The notes under the pieces: model-generated
Databases searched by the model: none
What the model saw: only the letters and a program-made list of their open reading frames with translations
Told to the model about the DNA's origin: nothing
Assembly: GCF_000004195.4 (NCBI RefSeq)
Contig: NC_030677.2
Location: forward strand, 67,852,222 to 67,916,221
DNA from: Xenopus tropicalis
Taxonomy: Eukaryota; Chordata; Amphibia; Anura; Pipidae
Length of the DNA: 64,000 nucleotides
Direction of reading: 5' to 3'
Part shown: piece after piece, positions 1 through 11,925 of the stretch
How positions within the stretch are numbered: the stretch's first letter is position 1
How the letters are laid out: every line of letters starts with the position of its first letter
Program-made: the position numbers and the translations under genes

Positions 1-1290
1 AGCAAAATGGGATTCTAGGAAGCAAACACTTTCAATATTACAATTTTCTCCATATGTGAGAGCTTTTTAAAGCTTTAAAGTTAAGCTCATTAACGTTTAA
101 GAATAGAATATTTAGTTTCTATATTAATGGTGTGAGAAAAATAATTGATAAGTTTACAACATTTAACTTATTCAGTATCAACACCATTACAAAAAAAGTT
201 AAATTTAGAAAAAGAGAGCGGACAGAAAAGAAGAGAAAATAGCATTTAGGCTATGTATTGAGTCATGGCCTTAAGACCCCATTTATATCTGTTGCCTAAG
301 AAATAGTTCTCTGCACAAGGTGGTGAGTAAAATTATTGCAGAACTGTGTAGAGTAGAGGACCTTGTCCTTTTTTTTCAGTCACCTACTTCAGCAATATTA
401 ATAATAATAATAATAATTTATAGCTTCTATACTATCATGTAAAGATTTTTCCATCTGGATCAGTAGATTTCCTATTATTCCTACCATAACTGGTATATCT
501 TGTAGCTATAAAGAAGTCTATTTGGTTTACCTGCTTCACTGATATATTTGTTTTGATTAGAGGAATAGGCTCCATCTTACATAGCTGGTTTAGTTTTGCT
601 TGATGTGAGTGAAACAGCTGCTTGTGCTGCCTTTTTAGGGGATTTGGCAGGCATCTCTAGTTCCAGCTGTTCTGCAGCTAGAGTTTGATAGATTCTTCCA
701 CTTTGGAAGGTCTCAGAGCTCAGTTCTAGGCCTCTGTCATCATTGCTGACTAAACTCCCCCATTACCATGTATTCTTTTACATGATATCATCTTTGGTCC
801 ATATGTTTTAGTAAAACTAATAAGTTGATTTTCTCCAACCCCATTGGTGTTGACATCTGTTATAATGCTGCCCTTCATCTAATGGAGCTCCAAATCCATG
901 CCTAATGGGATTAACACCCACCAGTTTTAATTCAGACAATTCAGACACCATTTCCAATCTGTTTTGTTCAAAATGTTACAGTCTATCCATCCAAATCACC
1001 ATTGCTTATTTGTCTGTACTCACAGACAGAATCAACCTCTGTACTTAATTTTATTGTGCCAACACACAGGAGCAAGGCAAATGGCATTCCATATGCATCC
1101 ATTAGACTGTTAATATGTATACTGTCTTCACTGACTTTAATTGCTGTAGTAAACTTGGATTGTCTCTATTTAACTAATATAGATCACTTAACTCTGACCA
1201 GAGATCCAAGCTAAAAGTGTGCTTCTCTTGCATTTTATACATTTCCTGATGTCTAAAAACTAACCCCCCAGACAATACCCTTCATCTGCT
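1..1290. other. Unassigned non-coding sequence
   Basis: No gene or repeat boundary could be supported here. It is AT-rich with no long open frame. A short (TAA)n microsatellite lies at about 398-419. Confidence 0.5.
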
Positions 1291-1291
1291 G

Positions 1292-1382
1292 TATGTCTGC
1301 AGTATGTAACTGTGCATTGTGCATATGTCTGCAGTATGTAACTGTGCATTGTGCATATGTCTGCAGTATGTAACTGTGCATT
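1292..1382. repeat. 32-bp tandem repeat, three units
   Basis: Three near-identical copies of a 32-bp unit containing TATGTCTGCAGTATGTAACT start at 1292, 1324 and 1356. The near identity points to a recent tandem duplication. Confidence 0.9.
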
Positions 1383-1619
1383 TGCTTGCCATGTAGTTAT
1401 TCAGAAAGCATTGCATAGGTTGTTACAATTCCTATGGGCAGTATTTCTGTAACTCAGGAACGATTCAGACTCAAATCAGACAAACTGTTCTCCATTGTAA
1501 TCACATGTGTATACTGAGTATATAAAAATATATCATTAAGAAGTGAAATACATATAAATGTATTAGTGAAATGAAGGGTTATAAGAACATATCATATAAG
1601 GTGACAGCTACTATATCCA

Positions 1620-1935
1620 TAAGCACTCACCCAGCACCTGACCAGGGAACTGGCACTTATATTGTAGTGTCACCCACTGTGACCTGCAACACTTATATTT
1701 GTGTCTGTAAGTTACCCTCCCATATAGATTGTAAGCTCTACGGGGCAGGAACCTCCATCCTCTTGTGTCCTCGACTCTTAACATTGCAGCTGTATTTATC
1801 TGTATTTATTGTTATACTTTGTATTTATCTAATATTATCTTATTAACACCCTGTTTGTATTAATGTATTCTACTGTACAGCGCTGCGTACATAAGTAGCG
1901 CTTTATAAATAAAGATATACATACATACATACAAG
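1620..1935 (+). mobile_element. L2-type LINE 3' tail
   Basis: The stretch has the vertebrate L2-like tail signature: AGATTGTAAGCTCTACGGGG near 1728, a CAGCGCTGCG motif near 1879, then GCTTTATAAATAAAG and a (CATA)n microsatellite tail at 1917-1933. The same signature, inverted, is in the 8626-9249 element next to a reverse transcriptase C-terminus, which supports the family call. The 5' limit is uncertain; no coding part remains. Confidence 0.7.
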
Positions 1936-2259
1936 TGTTTGTAATTGCACCGTAACTAACAACGTACATTTTTTCAAGATAAATAAAACTACAAATAAAT
2001 GACAACTTTAAAAATCAATATAATAAAACTTTATTGGCACCAGCAAACTAAACCTGATGCAATATTTATATAGACAAAAAATTTATGTGAATTGCCAGAT
2101 AGCCTCTTATGAGATGCAAAATGCATGTATGTGTCTTCACAATTAGTCAATTGTAAAATACTATTTGTAACAAATGGGATCTAAACTGTACTCCATTGCC
2201 TTAGGTTACCTTTCCAGCTGAAGACTGTTTAGTGATATGTACTTACTGTAATTTACTGT

Positions 2260-2752
2260 TTAAAGAGAAGAAAAGTCATTTTGGCATTTTACTGCCAATA
2301 GATTCGCCACATTAGTGCCACCTAGAACACTATATTTATTCAGCAGAAAGCTTTACTATACCTGAGTAAAGAGCCCTAGAAGCTCCCTCTTAAAGCAGCT
2401 GCTATTTTAGCTTGGTCTTGGTAGCTTCCTGCTGCAGTTTTAGCTGTTGGAAGCTCAGATCACACATTCCTAAGGGTGGGGGAAGTGAGTTCTTATGCAT
2501 TCTAATGGGAGGGGGGAGCAGGAGAAGGGAGGGCAGAGGGAGAGAGGAGAGAACTGAGTAGACTCAACCCCAAACCTGAAGGAGCCCTAAAAGAGAGAAA
2601 GTTTGATACTGAAGAACATGTTACCAAAAAAGGGGAAACAAAATCCTTTTGATAGAGGACTCAGTGAAGCATTTCTGTGAGTGCTTATGGCTGGATATAC
2701 ATAGACCTTTCTGATAAATCTTACCTAGTTTTTACCTTTCCTTCTCATTCAA
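2260..2752. mobile_element. T2-like TTAA MITE
   Basis: The left end reads TTAAAGAGAAGAAAAG and the right end is its degraded inverse (CCTTTCCTTCTCATTCAAGG). T2-family MITEs use TTAAAGG termini and TTAA targets; the right TTAA is mutated here. The left half is homologous, inverted, to 31730-31997, and the right end, inverted, matches the start of the 34457-34897 element. It is non-coding. Confidence 0.65.
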
Positions 2753-3063
2753 GGTTATAGCAAATGGGCAGTCCACATCAATAGAAATATCTCCCATGCT
2801 GAATAGTGAAAAATTGCTGTCTGATGGGGTGGGATATATGTGGCATTAGATTTGACATGGCTCTTACAAGTAACAAAAGCTTGAATACTACTATATAATA
2901 ATATCTAGAAAATCTACTCCATAGAGTTTGGCCATTTTCTTTTGCAAGATTTCTCTTACCTGTTCTCGTATTGGCTATGTGGGATATGCTTGTTTAAATT
3001 CAGCAGCTGTAACTGAAGGTAAGAGGGTATCAGTAAATGGACAGTTCTGGCCATTTGCTAAGC

Positions 3064-3349
3064 CATTGATCCCCAACCAGTGGATCACCAACCCCTCTGA
3101 TGTTGCTTCCAGTGGCTTCAGAGGTTTTCATTTTTTAATTTACGACTTGAAGACAAGATTTGGAGGCATAAAGACCATGTGTACTGTCAAGCAGAGCCTC
3201 CTGTTGTCTGCCAGTCCTCACTGGGCTATCAAATAACCAATCACAGCCCTTATTGGTCATCCCCTAGGAATTTTTTTCATGCTGGCATGCTCCTCAACAT
3301 TTTTTACATTTAAAAGTTGCTCACGTGTTAAAAAGGGTGGGGACCTCTG
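3064..3349 (-). mobile_element. hAT MITE, old copy (36001-36279 family)
   Basis: On the minus strand it begins CAGAGGTCCCCACCC and ends with CCAACCAGTGGATC inverted, matching the intact copy at 36001-36279, including the TTCCTAGGGGATGACCAAT core. Flanking octamers TGCTAAGC and CCCTAAGC match at 6 of 8 positions, consistent with a decayed 8-bp hAT TSD. Confidence 0.65.
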
Positions 3350-4189
3350 CCCTAAGCAACCAAGGCGATGTTCCAGTCACACAGTCCTCCCATGTTGGAA
3401 TCTGCAAACTGGGAAGTCCTACAAAATAAACTTGGGGATATACTATAGACTTTCCTGTCTCTATTAGGATTTTGTGTTATGGTGTTATCCTGTCAGAACA
3501 GTCAGAATTTAAATGTTACCCACTAACAGCGACAAGCTTTCAACTTCATGGGTAAGTGCAAGGCACTAAAATAATACAAAGTAGAGTGTACATTGATATT
3601 ATTCAGAAAGGTTTAGCGTCTGGCACTAAAGAGGCCCTTGTGCCTGCTCTGATTAATTATAAAGAATGTATGAATATAAAGATGCATGAAGGACACTGAT
3701 TTACTCAGTGAGGACCTGGTGGTAATTGACTTGAGCCAAGTAAATTGAAAGCTACTGGTCTTATTAAAGCCATGTACTGAAAGTTAGACTCTTTAAAGTC
3801 AAATCCAGGGATTAAAAAATTGTACCACAACTTAATTGAACATGATTTACCAAAATGTATACTAATTCTTGGTGTGCTGTCCCAGCAGTTAATATTTGTG
3901 TATTATGTTTAAAATTAAGGGTTTATATGCATATACATTGTTACACTGCTACCTAGTGACCAAGGTCATATTGCAAGGTGTTTGTTTCTAAGTCTGTAAA
4001 CCCTCCCATACCCTTTCCTTATATGTGATATCAGTTCCTCCCATCATTCCATTACTGTTCATACTTTCCATGTGTGAGGAGCTGCTCCAGAGGTTAGGAA
4101 AGCAATATTCTTTTACCTCCGGCATTTGTTTATCCGCTCCAGCATTTGTTTATCCACCCCAAATAAAGAACCTACCCCAACCTTGACAG

Positions 4190-5335
4190 TTTAAGCTCAT
4201 AGCTTAAATCGTCCATCCCCTTTAACAGTTTAGTTTCATGTCTCTGCACTCTCTCCAGCTCATTATTATCCTTCTTAAAGGACTGGAGCCCAAAACTGCA
4301 CCGCATACTCAAGGCGAGGCCTTACCAGGGACCTATAAAGGGACAAAATTATGTTTTTATCCCTTGAGTCAATGCCCTTTTTTATACAAGACAGCACTTT
4401 ATTTACTTTAGTAGCCACCGAATGACATTGCCTGGAATTAGACAACTTGTTATCTACAAAAAAAACCCAGATCCTCCTCCATTAAGGATCCCCCCAACAA
4501 ACTACCGTTTAGTAGATAGCTCACATTTATATTATTTCTACCAAAGTGCATAACTTTGCACTTGTTCACACTGAACCTCATTTTCCAGTTTGCTGCCCAG
4601 TTTTCTAATTTTGTCAAATCGCTCTGCAAAGTGGCAGCATCCTGCATGGAACTTATAGTTTTGCACAATTTAGTGCCGTCAGCAAAAATAGAAACAGTAC
4701 TGTCTATGCCCACCTCCAGGTCATTAATAAACAAGTTAAAAAGCAAAGGACCAAGGACTGACCCCTGCGGTACTTCACTAACAACTCTGGTCCAATTAGA
4801 AAATGTTCCATTTACCACCAATTTTTGTAATCTATCCTTCAGCCAGTTCTCTATCCAATAACAAATATTATATTCTAGGCCAATATTCCTCATTTTATCA
4901 TTAACCTTCTGTGAGGTACGCTTTAGCAAAGTCCAAGTAGATGACATCAACTGCCATTCCAGCATTGAGGTTCCTGCTCACCTCCTCATAAAAGGCGACT
5001 AAATTAGTCTGGCAAGATCTGTTACACATAAAACCATGCTGGCACAAACTAATAGTATTTTGAACTGCAATGTATTCAAGTACCATATCCCTTATTACCC
5101 CTTTCAAAAGCTTTCCTACTACTGATGTCAGACTAACAGGCCTATAGTTTTCAGGCTAAGAACGGGATCCCTTTTTAAATAACGGCACCACATTAGCAAT
5201 CCGCCAGTCTCTCAGCACCATGCCAGACCTCAATGAATCCTGAAAGATTAAGTGAAAAGGTTTGGCAGTCACAGCGCTAAGCTCATTTAATACCCTGGGA
5301 TGAATCCCATCTGGTCTTGGACCTTTGTTTTAAGT
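4190..5335 (-). pseudogene. CR1-like LINE reverse transcriptase, broken
   Basis: A degenerate CR1/L2-clade reverse transcriptase read on the minus strand. In order it shows the ENYRPVSLTS fingers motif near 5140, HGF...C.TNL, a VIYLDFAKA palm strand near 4935, VPQGSVLGPLLFNLFINDL near 4740, and the catalytic box at about 4695. The box reads FADGTKL, so one of the two catalytic aspartates (FADD) is glycine. After the RT come LVRPRLEYAVQFWAP and ELERVQR motifs near 4290. Frameshifts and in-frame stops (for example between the LDFAKA and ENWLKDRL frames near 4910) break it. No endonuclease domain or 3' tail is joined to it. It cannot encode an active enzyme. Confidence 0.85.
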
Positions 5336-6257
5336 GTCTGGTGAGTTCTGCTATCTGGCCATACAGGCCTAGGGAGAGGGGTCTCAAGGGAAACTTAGCC
5401 ATTATCACAGCAATTGGAGTCAAAATAGGTGGATTGTGAGCAACTGGATGCAAATGAGTGTGTGCCCACATTTATACTGGAATTATTCTTGAAATTTTTA
5501 ATTGAAAAACATGGTAATTGGCTTCCAAACTCTACACCTTACACATTCCACTGTATTTGAAAATTAGCTCTTATTTGTGATTTTTTTTTGTTATATGAAA
5601 CGGTTCATTTTGCACAAGTTCATTTTCTAAATAGTTTATAGTACATGTATAATAAAAGAAACAGCCTACATATTTATGATGACATACATAAATGAGATTA
5701 AAATCCCTGGAAACCAAATGTATGTGATACACATTTTAAACATAAATTTGTTGTAAACCTGCTCCTCATATTTCACTGGAATTCTAATTATTCTTTTTTT
5801 ATTAGCTGGCTACTTGAAACTAAACAGAACATGAGAGTACAAAATAGCATGTCCACTGCATAAGTTGAACAAGTGATTGCAGTAATACAGAAAGAACATT
5901 GAAATTACAGTGAAAGCCCCATGAAACCACAGTACCTATGTTCTAAATGGAGAAATGCAATTTCGTACAGCTGGCGCAGGTTAATGCAAACCATACAAAC
6001 TTCTACTTAATTGGGTCACAGTGTCACCATGGGTAACTATGCCCTCTGACCCTTGCATAATGCACGAGTGGTTCTGGCTAACATCTGATATACTAATGTT
6101 CTTATACCCAAGCTCTATGAAAACAAATTCCTAGTCCTCTAACCTTGTACTTACAAGGTTGCCAGCTTAGTCACTGAACCCTCAAATCGGTAGTGACCAC
6201 CAACCAGCATGCCGCCAGCTTATTTTGAACTACAGCTCCTTAACAACAGCTGAAGAG
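5336..6257. other. Unassigned non-coding sequence
   Basis: AT-rich sequence without a supported gene or repeat boundary. Confidence 0.4.
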
Positions 6258-6268
6258 ATGCAAGTTGG

Positions 6269-6474
6269 CAGCCCTGGGCCAAGCCCCCCGGGTGCCCTAG
6301 GCAACCTGGCTGTCAACCCACCGCCCCCCCCTCCACCATGTTTGTTTGAGCAGAAGAATGCATAGTCACAAGGGCCCGGACTAGTGGTAGCCGACAGTGG
6401 TAGTGGTAGTACCCCCTCCCCCCTCACTGAGCCCTTGACACATGCCTCTCCTGCCTACTTCTAGTTCCAGCCCC
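6269..6474. mobile_element. GC-rich insertion with 11-bp TSD
   Basis: A 206-bp GC-rich block is flanked by identical 11-bp direct repeats ATGCAAGTTGG at 6258-6268 and 6475-6485. The minus strand starts GGGGCTGGAACTAGAAGTAG. The perfect duplication implies a recent insertion. I cannot place it in a family: 11 bp is longer than the usual hAT TSD, and its ends are not clear inverted repeats. Confidence 0.6.
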
Positions 6475-6499
6475 ATGCAAGTTGGACATTAATGGCATA

Positions 6500-7870
6500 A
6501 AATGTAACATAAATCTAATAGTTCTTTCACAGAGGATCCAGGTAATGCTGGGTCCCCTATAGAAAATGCCTTGTAAATTTTAACAACAGCTGAGAAATGG
6601 TGGAAGAATGATATGCCAATTCAAGTAAAACTTGCTTCCTTGTCTTCTGCAGTCAAATGTGAAATCTATTTTGTTTAAAAAAAAACTAAATATTGTAATT
6701 GTAAAACCGCCATTGTTGGGGAATGGTCCTCTCCATATGAGAGTAGTATTTCTCAGCAATATAATTCACTCAATATTGTATGCCAATATTTTTTTCTATT
6801 AAAACATAAACATCTGGTTTCTTTCATGTTATTAAATATATAGCAAAGGGGTTCCCTTTGATGTGCAATTTCACATGCCTATTGAATTCATACATATAAA
6901 TATAATGCTGTCATATAGCCTGCAAGCTCAGACAAATGTGCAGCTCGAATATCATTTTTTGTGTGTGATAACATATTTTCCGATTTTGTTTTCAGACTCT
7001 TGTTGATATACAATGTAAAAGGGATTAGTAGCAGCTTGAGATGCACTCAGCAAAACGCTAACACTAATCCTCACAGCTTAATATATTGTACTAAAATGTT
7101 CAAATAGTAGTTATTTTAGGAGACTATACCCTGATCAGTCTGGAATTGTTGTAATAAATAATAAGTACCTCCGGCAGAAACAGATGGCACTTGTACTTAA
7201 TTCTCTTTAAATCAATAATTTTTTTAAAAATATTGTTTATATTTGATATTGCAGACAAAAAAATATGTACAGTGAAAGTATTTTTGTATTTGTTTTTGCC
7301 AAATACTTTGTGTATTTTGTGCTAACCAAGGTTTTTAGGTATTAACATTAAGAAGGGTGAAGAAGATGAAGAGAGAATTTGCTCAGAAGTGCCCCAGGCC
7401 AGTGCAGTAATCACTATAATAATTAGCACCCGCCCAGTGATTTTAGCTTTCCTTCTCTTTTAATACCTACCATTGGTAGATTGTGAGAACAAGGCTCTTC
7501 AGCACCTTTTGGCCCCTGGCACACCCTGGCCTGCTTGTTTAAATAAAGAACAAACTAGGGTACACCCACATGCCAACTCCTGCACATTCCGGATGAAGTG
7601 CTGTCTTCAAAGTGAGGTGAATCTATTTGTGCTCCATTTCAGGGGATAAATAATCAACATCTCTCTGATGCACACTATTTATAGTGGTGCTGAATGTAAG
7701 CAAAGCTTAAACTCTTCCTGTCCCTGAAGACTCAAGACATTAAGGAATCCACAAGGAGTGTGACTATGTAACCTATAACAGCAATGTGTCCTTTTCAAGA
7801 TTCTATTAAAAAATGTATACAAAAGTGGAGAGCTCTAACCACACTGTTAGCCTTTTTTGGCTTCAAAAAT
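6500..7870. other. Unique-looking sequence
   Basis: Mostly non-repetitive with ordinary base composition and no supportable gene. The part at about 6850-7100 lacks repeat hallmarks and could be a conserved non-coding element; that needs alignment to other vertebrates. Confidence 0.3.
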
Positions 7871-7879
7871 TCCCATATC

Positions 7880-8000
7880 AGCACAAAGTACTGCTACAGT
7901 GAAGTTTTGTAGAGTGCAAAAAGTTTATTAACCCAAGGACCACACAATAGAAGCCAATGTTTTGGGCCATCCTGGACTCTTTGTCAAGCCTTCTATTTGT
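7880..8000 (-). mobile_element. Degenerate PLE-type tail, hammerhead-like
   Basis: On the minus strand the order is CTTGACAAAGAGTCC, GGATGGCCC, AAAACATTGG, then AATAAACTTTTTGC. This is the same layout (TGA.AAG, hairpin, AAAAC) as the better-preserved hammerhead-like inserts at 34044-34075 and 60332-60359. No TSD was found. The family call is by analogy. Confidence 0.4.
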
Positions 8001-8625
8001 AGTCCCTTAGCCAATCTTCACTTTTTAAACTTTACAACTTAAGTGTGCGGCAAAAAGCATTTTGCTTCTTATTGTGTTTCCATTGTAAATCTTGCATTTT
8101 TATGTAACTCCCATTGGTCACTGTGAAAGGAGGCAAAGGGGAATTTCAGGCTGCAGATAATGAGTAAGAATGGTCTCTGTAGACCTATCTATAGATGTGT
8201 AAGCACATGCATTTTTTTGTAAGTAGAGGTGATAAGTAATTATTATTTCAAGTTTTATTAAGGAGTTTAATGATCTGGTATGCTGGATTATATCTTCGTA
8301 GTGGTAATGGGGTCTAGGGTAACTTCTTTACACTTATACATTATAATTTAATTTTATTTTCAAGGAGGAATATAACAGGAAGATAACATTTATAATCCGT
8401 TTATGACTAAAAGTGCAAGTGTGGATGCGATAAAATAATGGCAAATATTGAGCGTAATGACCCTATTCAAGGCAAAGGTGGATCTGTTGTCCAAATGATT
8501 GTGATCATGGGGTTTTTTATATAAGAAATCTTTTTGTAATTTGGATCACCATACTTTGTTAAAAATAATTTAAATTGAAATAATCCAGTTAGGATTGTTT
8601 TGCCACCAAAATTCATGCAAAATTC
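8000..8625. other. Unassigned non-coding sequence
   Basis: No gene or repeat boundary seen. Confidence 0.4.
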
Positions 8626-9249
8626 ATGTATAACTTTATTTATAAAGCGCCACAAGGGTATGCAGCGCTGTACAATTACACACAGGGAGGACAAGTGTTA
8701 TAATAAATACAATAAATACGTATAAATACACAGGGAATAAGTGCCATGTGGTAAGAGACACAGTGGGAAGGAGGTCCCTGCCCCGTAGAGCTTACAATCT
8801 AAGTGGTTGGGTAACATACAGGCACAAATTGGAAGGTAAGAGCGCACCAGGTATGGGCATTTGCCCTTAAGCGCAGGACTGAGCAAAATAATTTTTTAGT
8901 GCTCCAGAAGGTAACAGCTAAGCTTTTTCTTAAAGAGAGTGACTGTGTGTTCCCTACGGAGGGATTCAGGGATAGAGTTCCAGAGGTAAGGCGCAGCGAG
9001 ATAGAAAGGCTTAAGACGAGAGAGCGCAGTGGGTGTGGATGGTGTACAAAGACGGAGGCTCTGAGAGGAGCGGAGGAGATGACCAGGAATATGCAGGGAG
9101 ACCAGTGAAGAAATGTAGTGAGGAGCAGAGGAGTGAAGGGCTTTGAATGTTAGCAGAAGGATTTTGTAAGCTATCCTTTGCTTAACAGGTAGCCATGCTA
9201 GTGAGCTTAATTGAGGCTGAGCAGGTTCCCTACTTAGGGTTAGGTACAA
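8626..9249 (-). pseudogene. L2-like LINE, 5'-truncated (RT C-terminus and tail)
   Basis: On the minus strand an open stretch of about 117 residues (9249-8896) carries the conserved C-terminal region of L2-type non-LTR reverse transcriptases: LAWLPVKQRIAYKILLLTFK, then APHYI, LRSS, and AAPYLWNSIPESLR. It is followed by the family 3' tail (8895-8626) with TTAGATTGTAAGCTCTACGG and GCTTTATAAATAAAG. The catalytic domain and everything 5' are missing, as is usual for 5'-truncated LINE insertions. The C-terminal frame is intact, so the copy is not very old. Confidence 0.8.
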
Positions 9250-9893
9250 GTTTTATTATTACAGAGAAAAAGTATAAAAACATTCAAAAGCAGTTGTGTG
9301 CAGTTTAGCAAATTGGTTGAAATTACACTGGAAGTATAAAACCCTGCATTGTGGGTAAAAAAACACGGCAATTTGTGTCTGAATAGTATTTTACACACTG
9401 CACCTGCATTTGTTAATGGCCCATATCGTCCTGCAAAATATGTACTCTAGTAATAAAAAAAAAATCTAAACATTAATAATAAATAAATTATAATATATTG
9501 CTGATATAATTGTGTAGCTATGCTTCTGACCATAATGTAAATGTACACTAAAAAATGTGACCATAAAGCAATGTTATCCTAACAGATTTAAAGGATAATA
9601 ATGTTTATAATTAAAGTTGATACCTTACATTTGTTATTGCTCTGGTATGTTGGTCCTGTATATCATACATTTATAAGACTTTTAGAGTTATTTTAGCCAG
9701 GCCTCCTCTGTATTTTCATAAATGTAAAATATGATAAGCAAGATTAGAACTAATAAGCCACATGGAATAGTTTTGATGATTCTTTATGAGAATGAAATGA
9801 AAGATCCTGATCTGTAGATTCCAAGAACAATATGTATTAATGGGAGAGTCCTTTATTTATAATGGTCAGTGCTCCTAAATGGCTATATTAATA
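9250..9893. other. AT-rich unassigned sequence
   Basis: No gene or repeat boundary seen. Confidence 0.4.
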
Positions 9894-10210
9894 CTCTACA
9901 GCAGTGCTGTCCAACTGGTGGCTCGCAGGCCGGATGTGGCCCGCGGCCCACGCTGTGTGGACCACATCTGTCTCGCTGCTGTGACTGCTTACCTTTGTAT
10001 AAACTTTAAATGGTATCAGTATTGAGATTATCTGGCTATCTTGCATTGTTCACACCTTGGATTTGGGCTGTAATTCAGGCTGTACCGTTCACACATCTAA
10101 GGCCCTGCATTGTTCACACCTGTATGTCATTACATCGTTCACACTTCAGATCTTTTACTTGCATAGTTATGATTGGTTTCCTTTTCCCTGTCCCTTTCCC
10201 TACTCGAACC

Positions 10211-10325
10211 CTGCCTGTGTGTGCCATACTCTGCCTGTCATATGCTGCATGTGTGTGCCATACTCTGCCTGCCCTGTGCTGCCTGTGTGTGCCATACTTT
10301 CTTTACCTGCCCTATTCTGCCTGTG
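10211..10325. repeat. Minisatellite in hAT
   Basis: About three imperfect units of roughly 34-36 bp built on GTGTGTGCCATACTCTGCCT followed by GTCATATGCTGCAT or GCCCTGTGCTGCCT. It lies wholly within the hAT at 9902-10953. Confidence 0.8.
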
Positions 10326-10469
10326 GGAGGTAACCTGGTGGGGATTTGTTCTGGGAGTTTATCACTTGTAAATAGTTGTTAGGGGTCCCTAAGGTGTATA
10401 ATTATCTGCTGGGGCTTGCTGTGCTATCCACAGGGGAGGAGGCATATGGATTTAAGGGCAAGTCTTAAT

Positions 10470-10715
10470 CAGGGGAACTGCTGCCATGAGGTGAGTTGAG
10501 ACACTCGCCTCAGGCAGTAGCACTGGATAATTACCAGGGGTGGTAAAAAGCCACTCCTGGTAACTTAAAGAGCCAAAATTCCTATTTTTAAATTGGAATT
10601 TTCAACTCTTCTATTGCACGCTCTGCACTAACGATGCGGCCCCCCTCATCCCCATCTTACATGAAAAAAGCTACGCGAGGGGGGCAGCATAGACAGGACC
10701 CCTTAGGCAGCGCTG
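10470..10715. mobile_element. Nested hAT, 246 bp
   Basis: Identical octamers GTCTTAAT at 10462-10469 and 10716-10723 flank a 246-bp block starting CAGGGGAACTGCTGCC and ending GGCAGCGCTG, imperfect inverted repeats of hAT type. It inserted into the larger hAT, so it is the younger of the two. Confidence 0.8.
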
Positions 10716-10961
10716 GTCTTAATATTTCATAATAAATGTCTTTCACACATGAGTGATGGTTGTATTCTCTGCAGTGAGCACCAACCATTTGTCTTTTTGG
10801 TGTGCTACCACCATTGGTGTGGATATGGTTTTAAAAATGTTGTGTTAACTTGGGTGTTGTTTAAAAAGGGGAGTGGTCAAAACTGCTTCAGCCCTCCGCC
10901 ATGTAGGCCAGAAGAATTCTGACCCATGGTACTACAGAAGTTGGACAGCACTGCTCTACAG

Positions 10962-11925
10962 ATATAAACAGAAATGCAGATTTTTGCTCAGCCTCACACA
11001 GGTCTTTCAACTAGATATAGTAAAAACTAAGTGTGCCCAACGAACCTGCTGTTGTCTTTGAAGTTGATATTCATGGGCATTTCTAGCCTGCCCATAGGAT
11101 AATGATGGACGGTGATAACTAACAGTGGCAGTTTAAGCAAGGCTAAAACTTCTAGTACAGCATTACCTTTGCATGCAGGGTGCTTGCCACCGTAAAAATG
11201 GTAACCCTGGGACTATTCCCAAGCCTGCCTGTGTATTCAAATGACTTCATTGAATGATATTTTTTTATATTTAACAAAGTTCAGCTGCTAAATTTTGATT
11301 CACTTTTCCAGGCAAAATGCATTTCGTTGTTAAGTGCAGATAAGTGTTTCAGTTCTTCCCTATCTCATATTAGGTTCTCCATATCTTTTTATTCCTGGGG
11401 GTTTATCCCCATTTCTTTAGCCTACACATGCGGTGCAGAATGTAACTGAGCTTTGCCCTGGGAGTAGTAGCACAAATAAAACTCAAGATTACCTGATGAC
11501 TAGAGTACTGTTGAAGTGGGCTGAGAAATAGGACCCCAAACTAGCATCCTCTGAGGTATAGTTCCCCTTACCACCCTTTAGTTGCCCCCCTTCTGTTGCT
11601 TGGCTGATCAGCAAGAATATAGATGATCTTGCTGTTTGAATAAAGTGGCATGGGAGGCGCCCCCTTATTCTATCAGCTAGAGCATCTATGTATTGTTTTC
11701 TTATATTAAAAAATGAGTCTATAGATTTTAGAGACTGTGAAGGTGGGGGTGGGGGGGTTAGTCCCCTTCATACGCTAATAAATAATTTAACAGGAGTTAG
11801 CCAAACCCATAATTAATCAGTTGTAATTTTGCATTTTTACAGGAAGGGCATAAAACAGGACAGTGTCACATTTTTTTGAATACTTAGTGGAAAAACAGGA
11901 TATGTGGGAGCCTAGTCAAGACAAA
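10962..11925. other. Unassigned non-coding sequence
   Basis: No gene or repeat boundary seen. Confidence 0.4.

Larger units (their letters stand above)
9902..10953. mobile_element. Non-autonomous hAT with exact 8-bp TSD
   Basis: Terminal inverted repeats CAGTGCTGTCCAACTGGTGG (left) and TTGGACAGCACTG (right end) are flanked by identical octamers CTCTACAG at 9894-9901 and 10954-10961. This is the hAT signature. The 1052-bp interior encodes no transposase. It holds a minisatellite (10211-10325) and a second, nested hAT (10470-10715). The open frames over the minisatellite are repeat artefacts. Confidence 0.9.

Noticed and set aside
10010..10382. Three overlapping cysteine-rich open frames
   Set aside because: They run through a non-coding hAT interior and its minisatellite, in all three frames.
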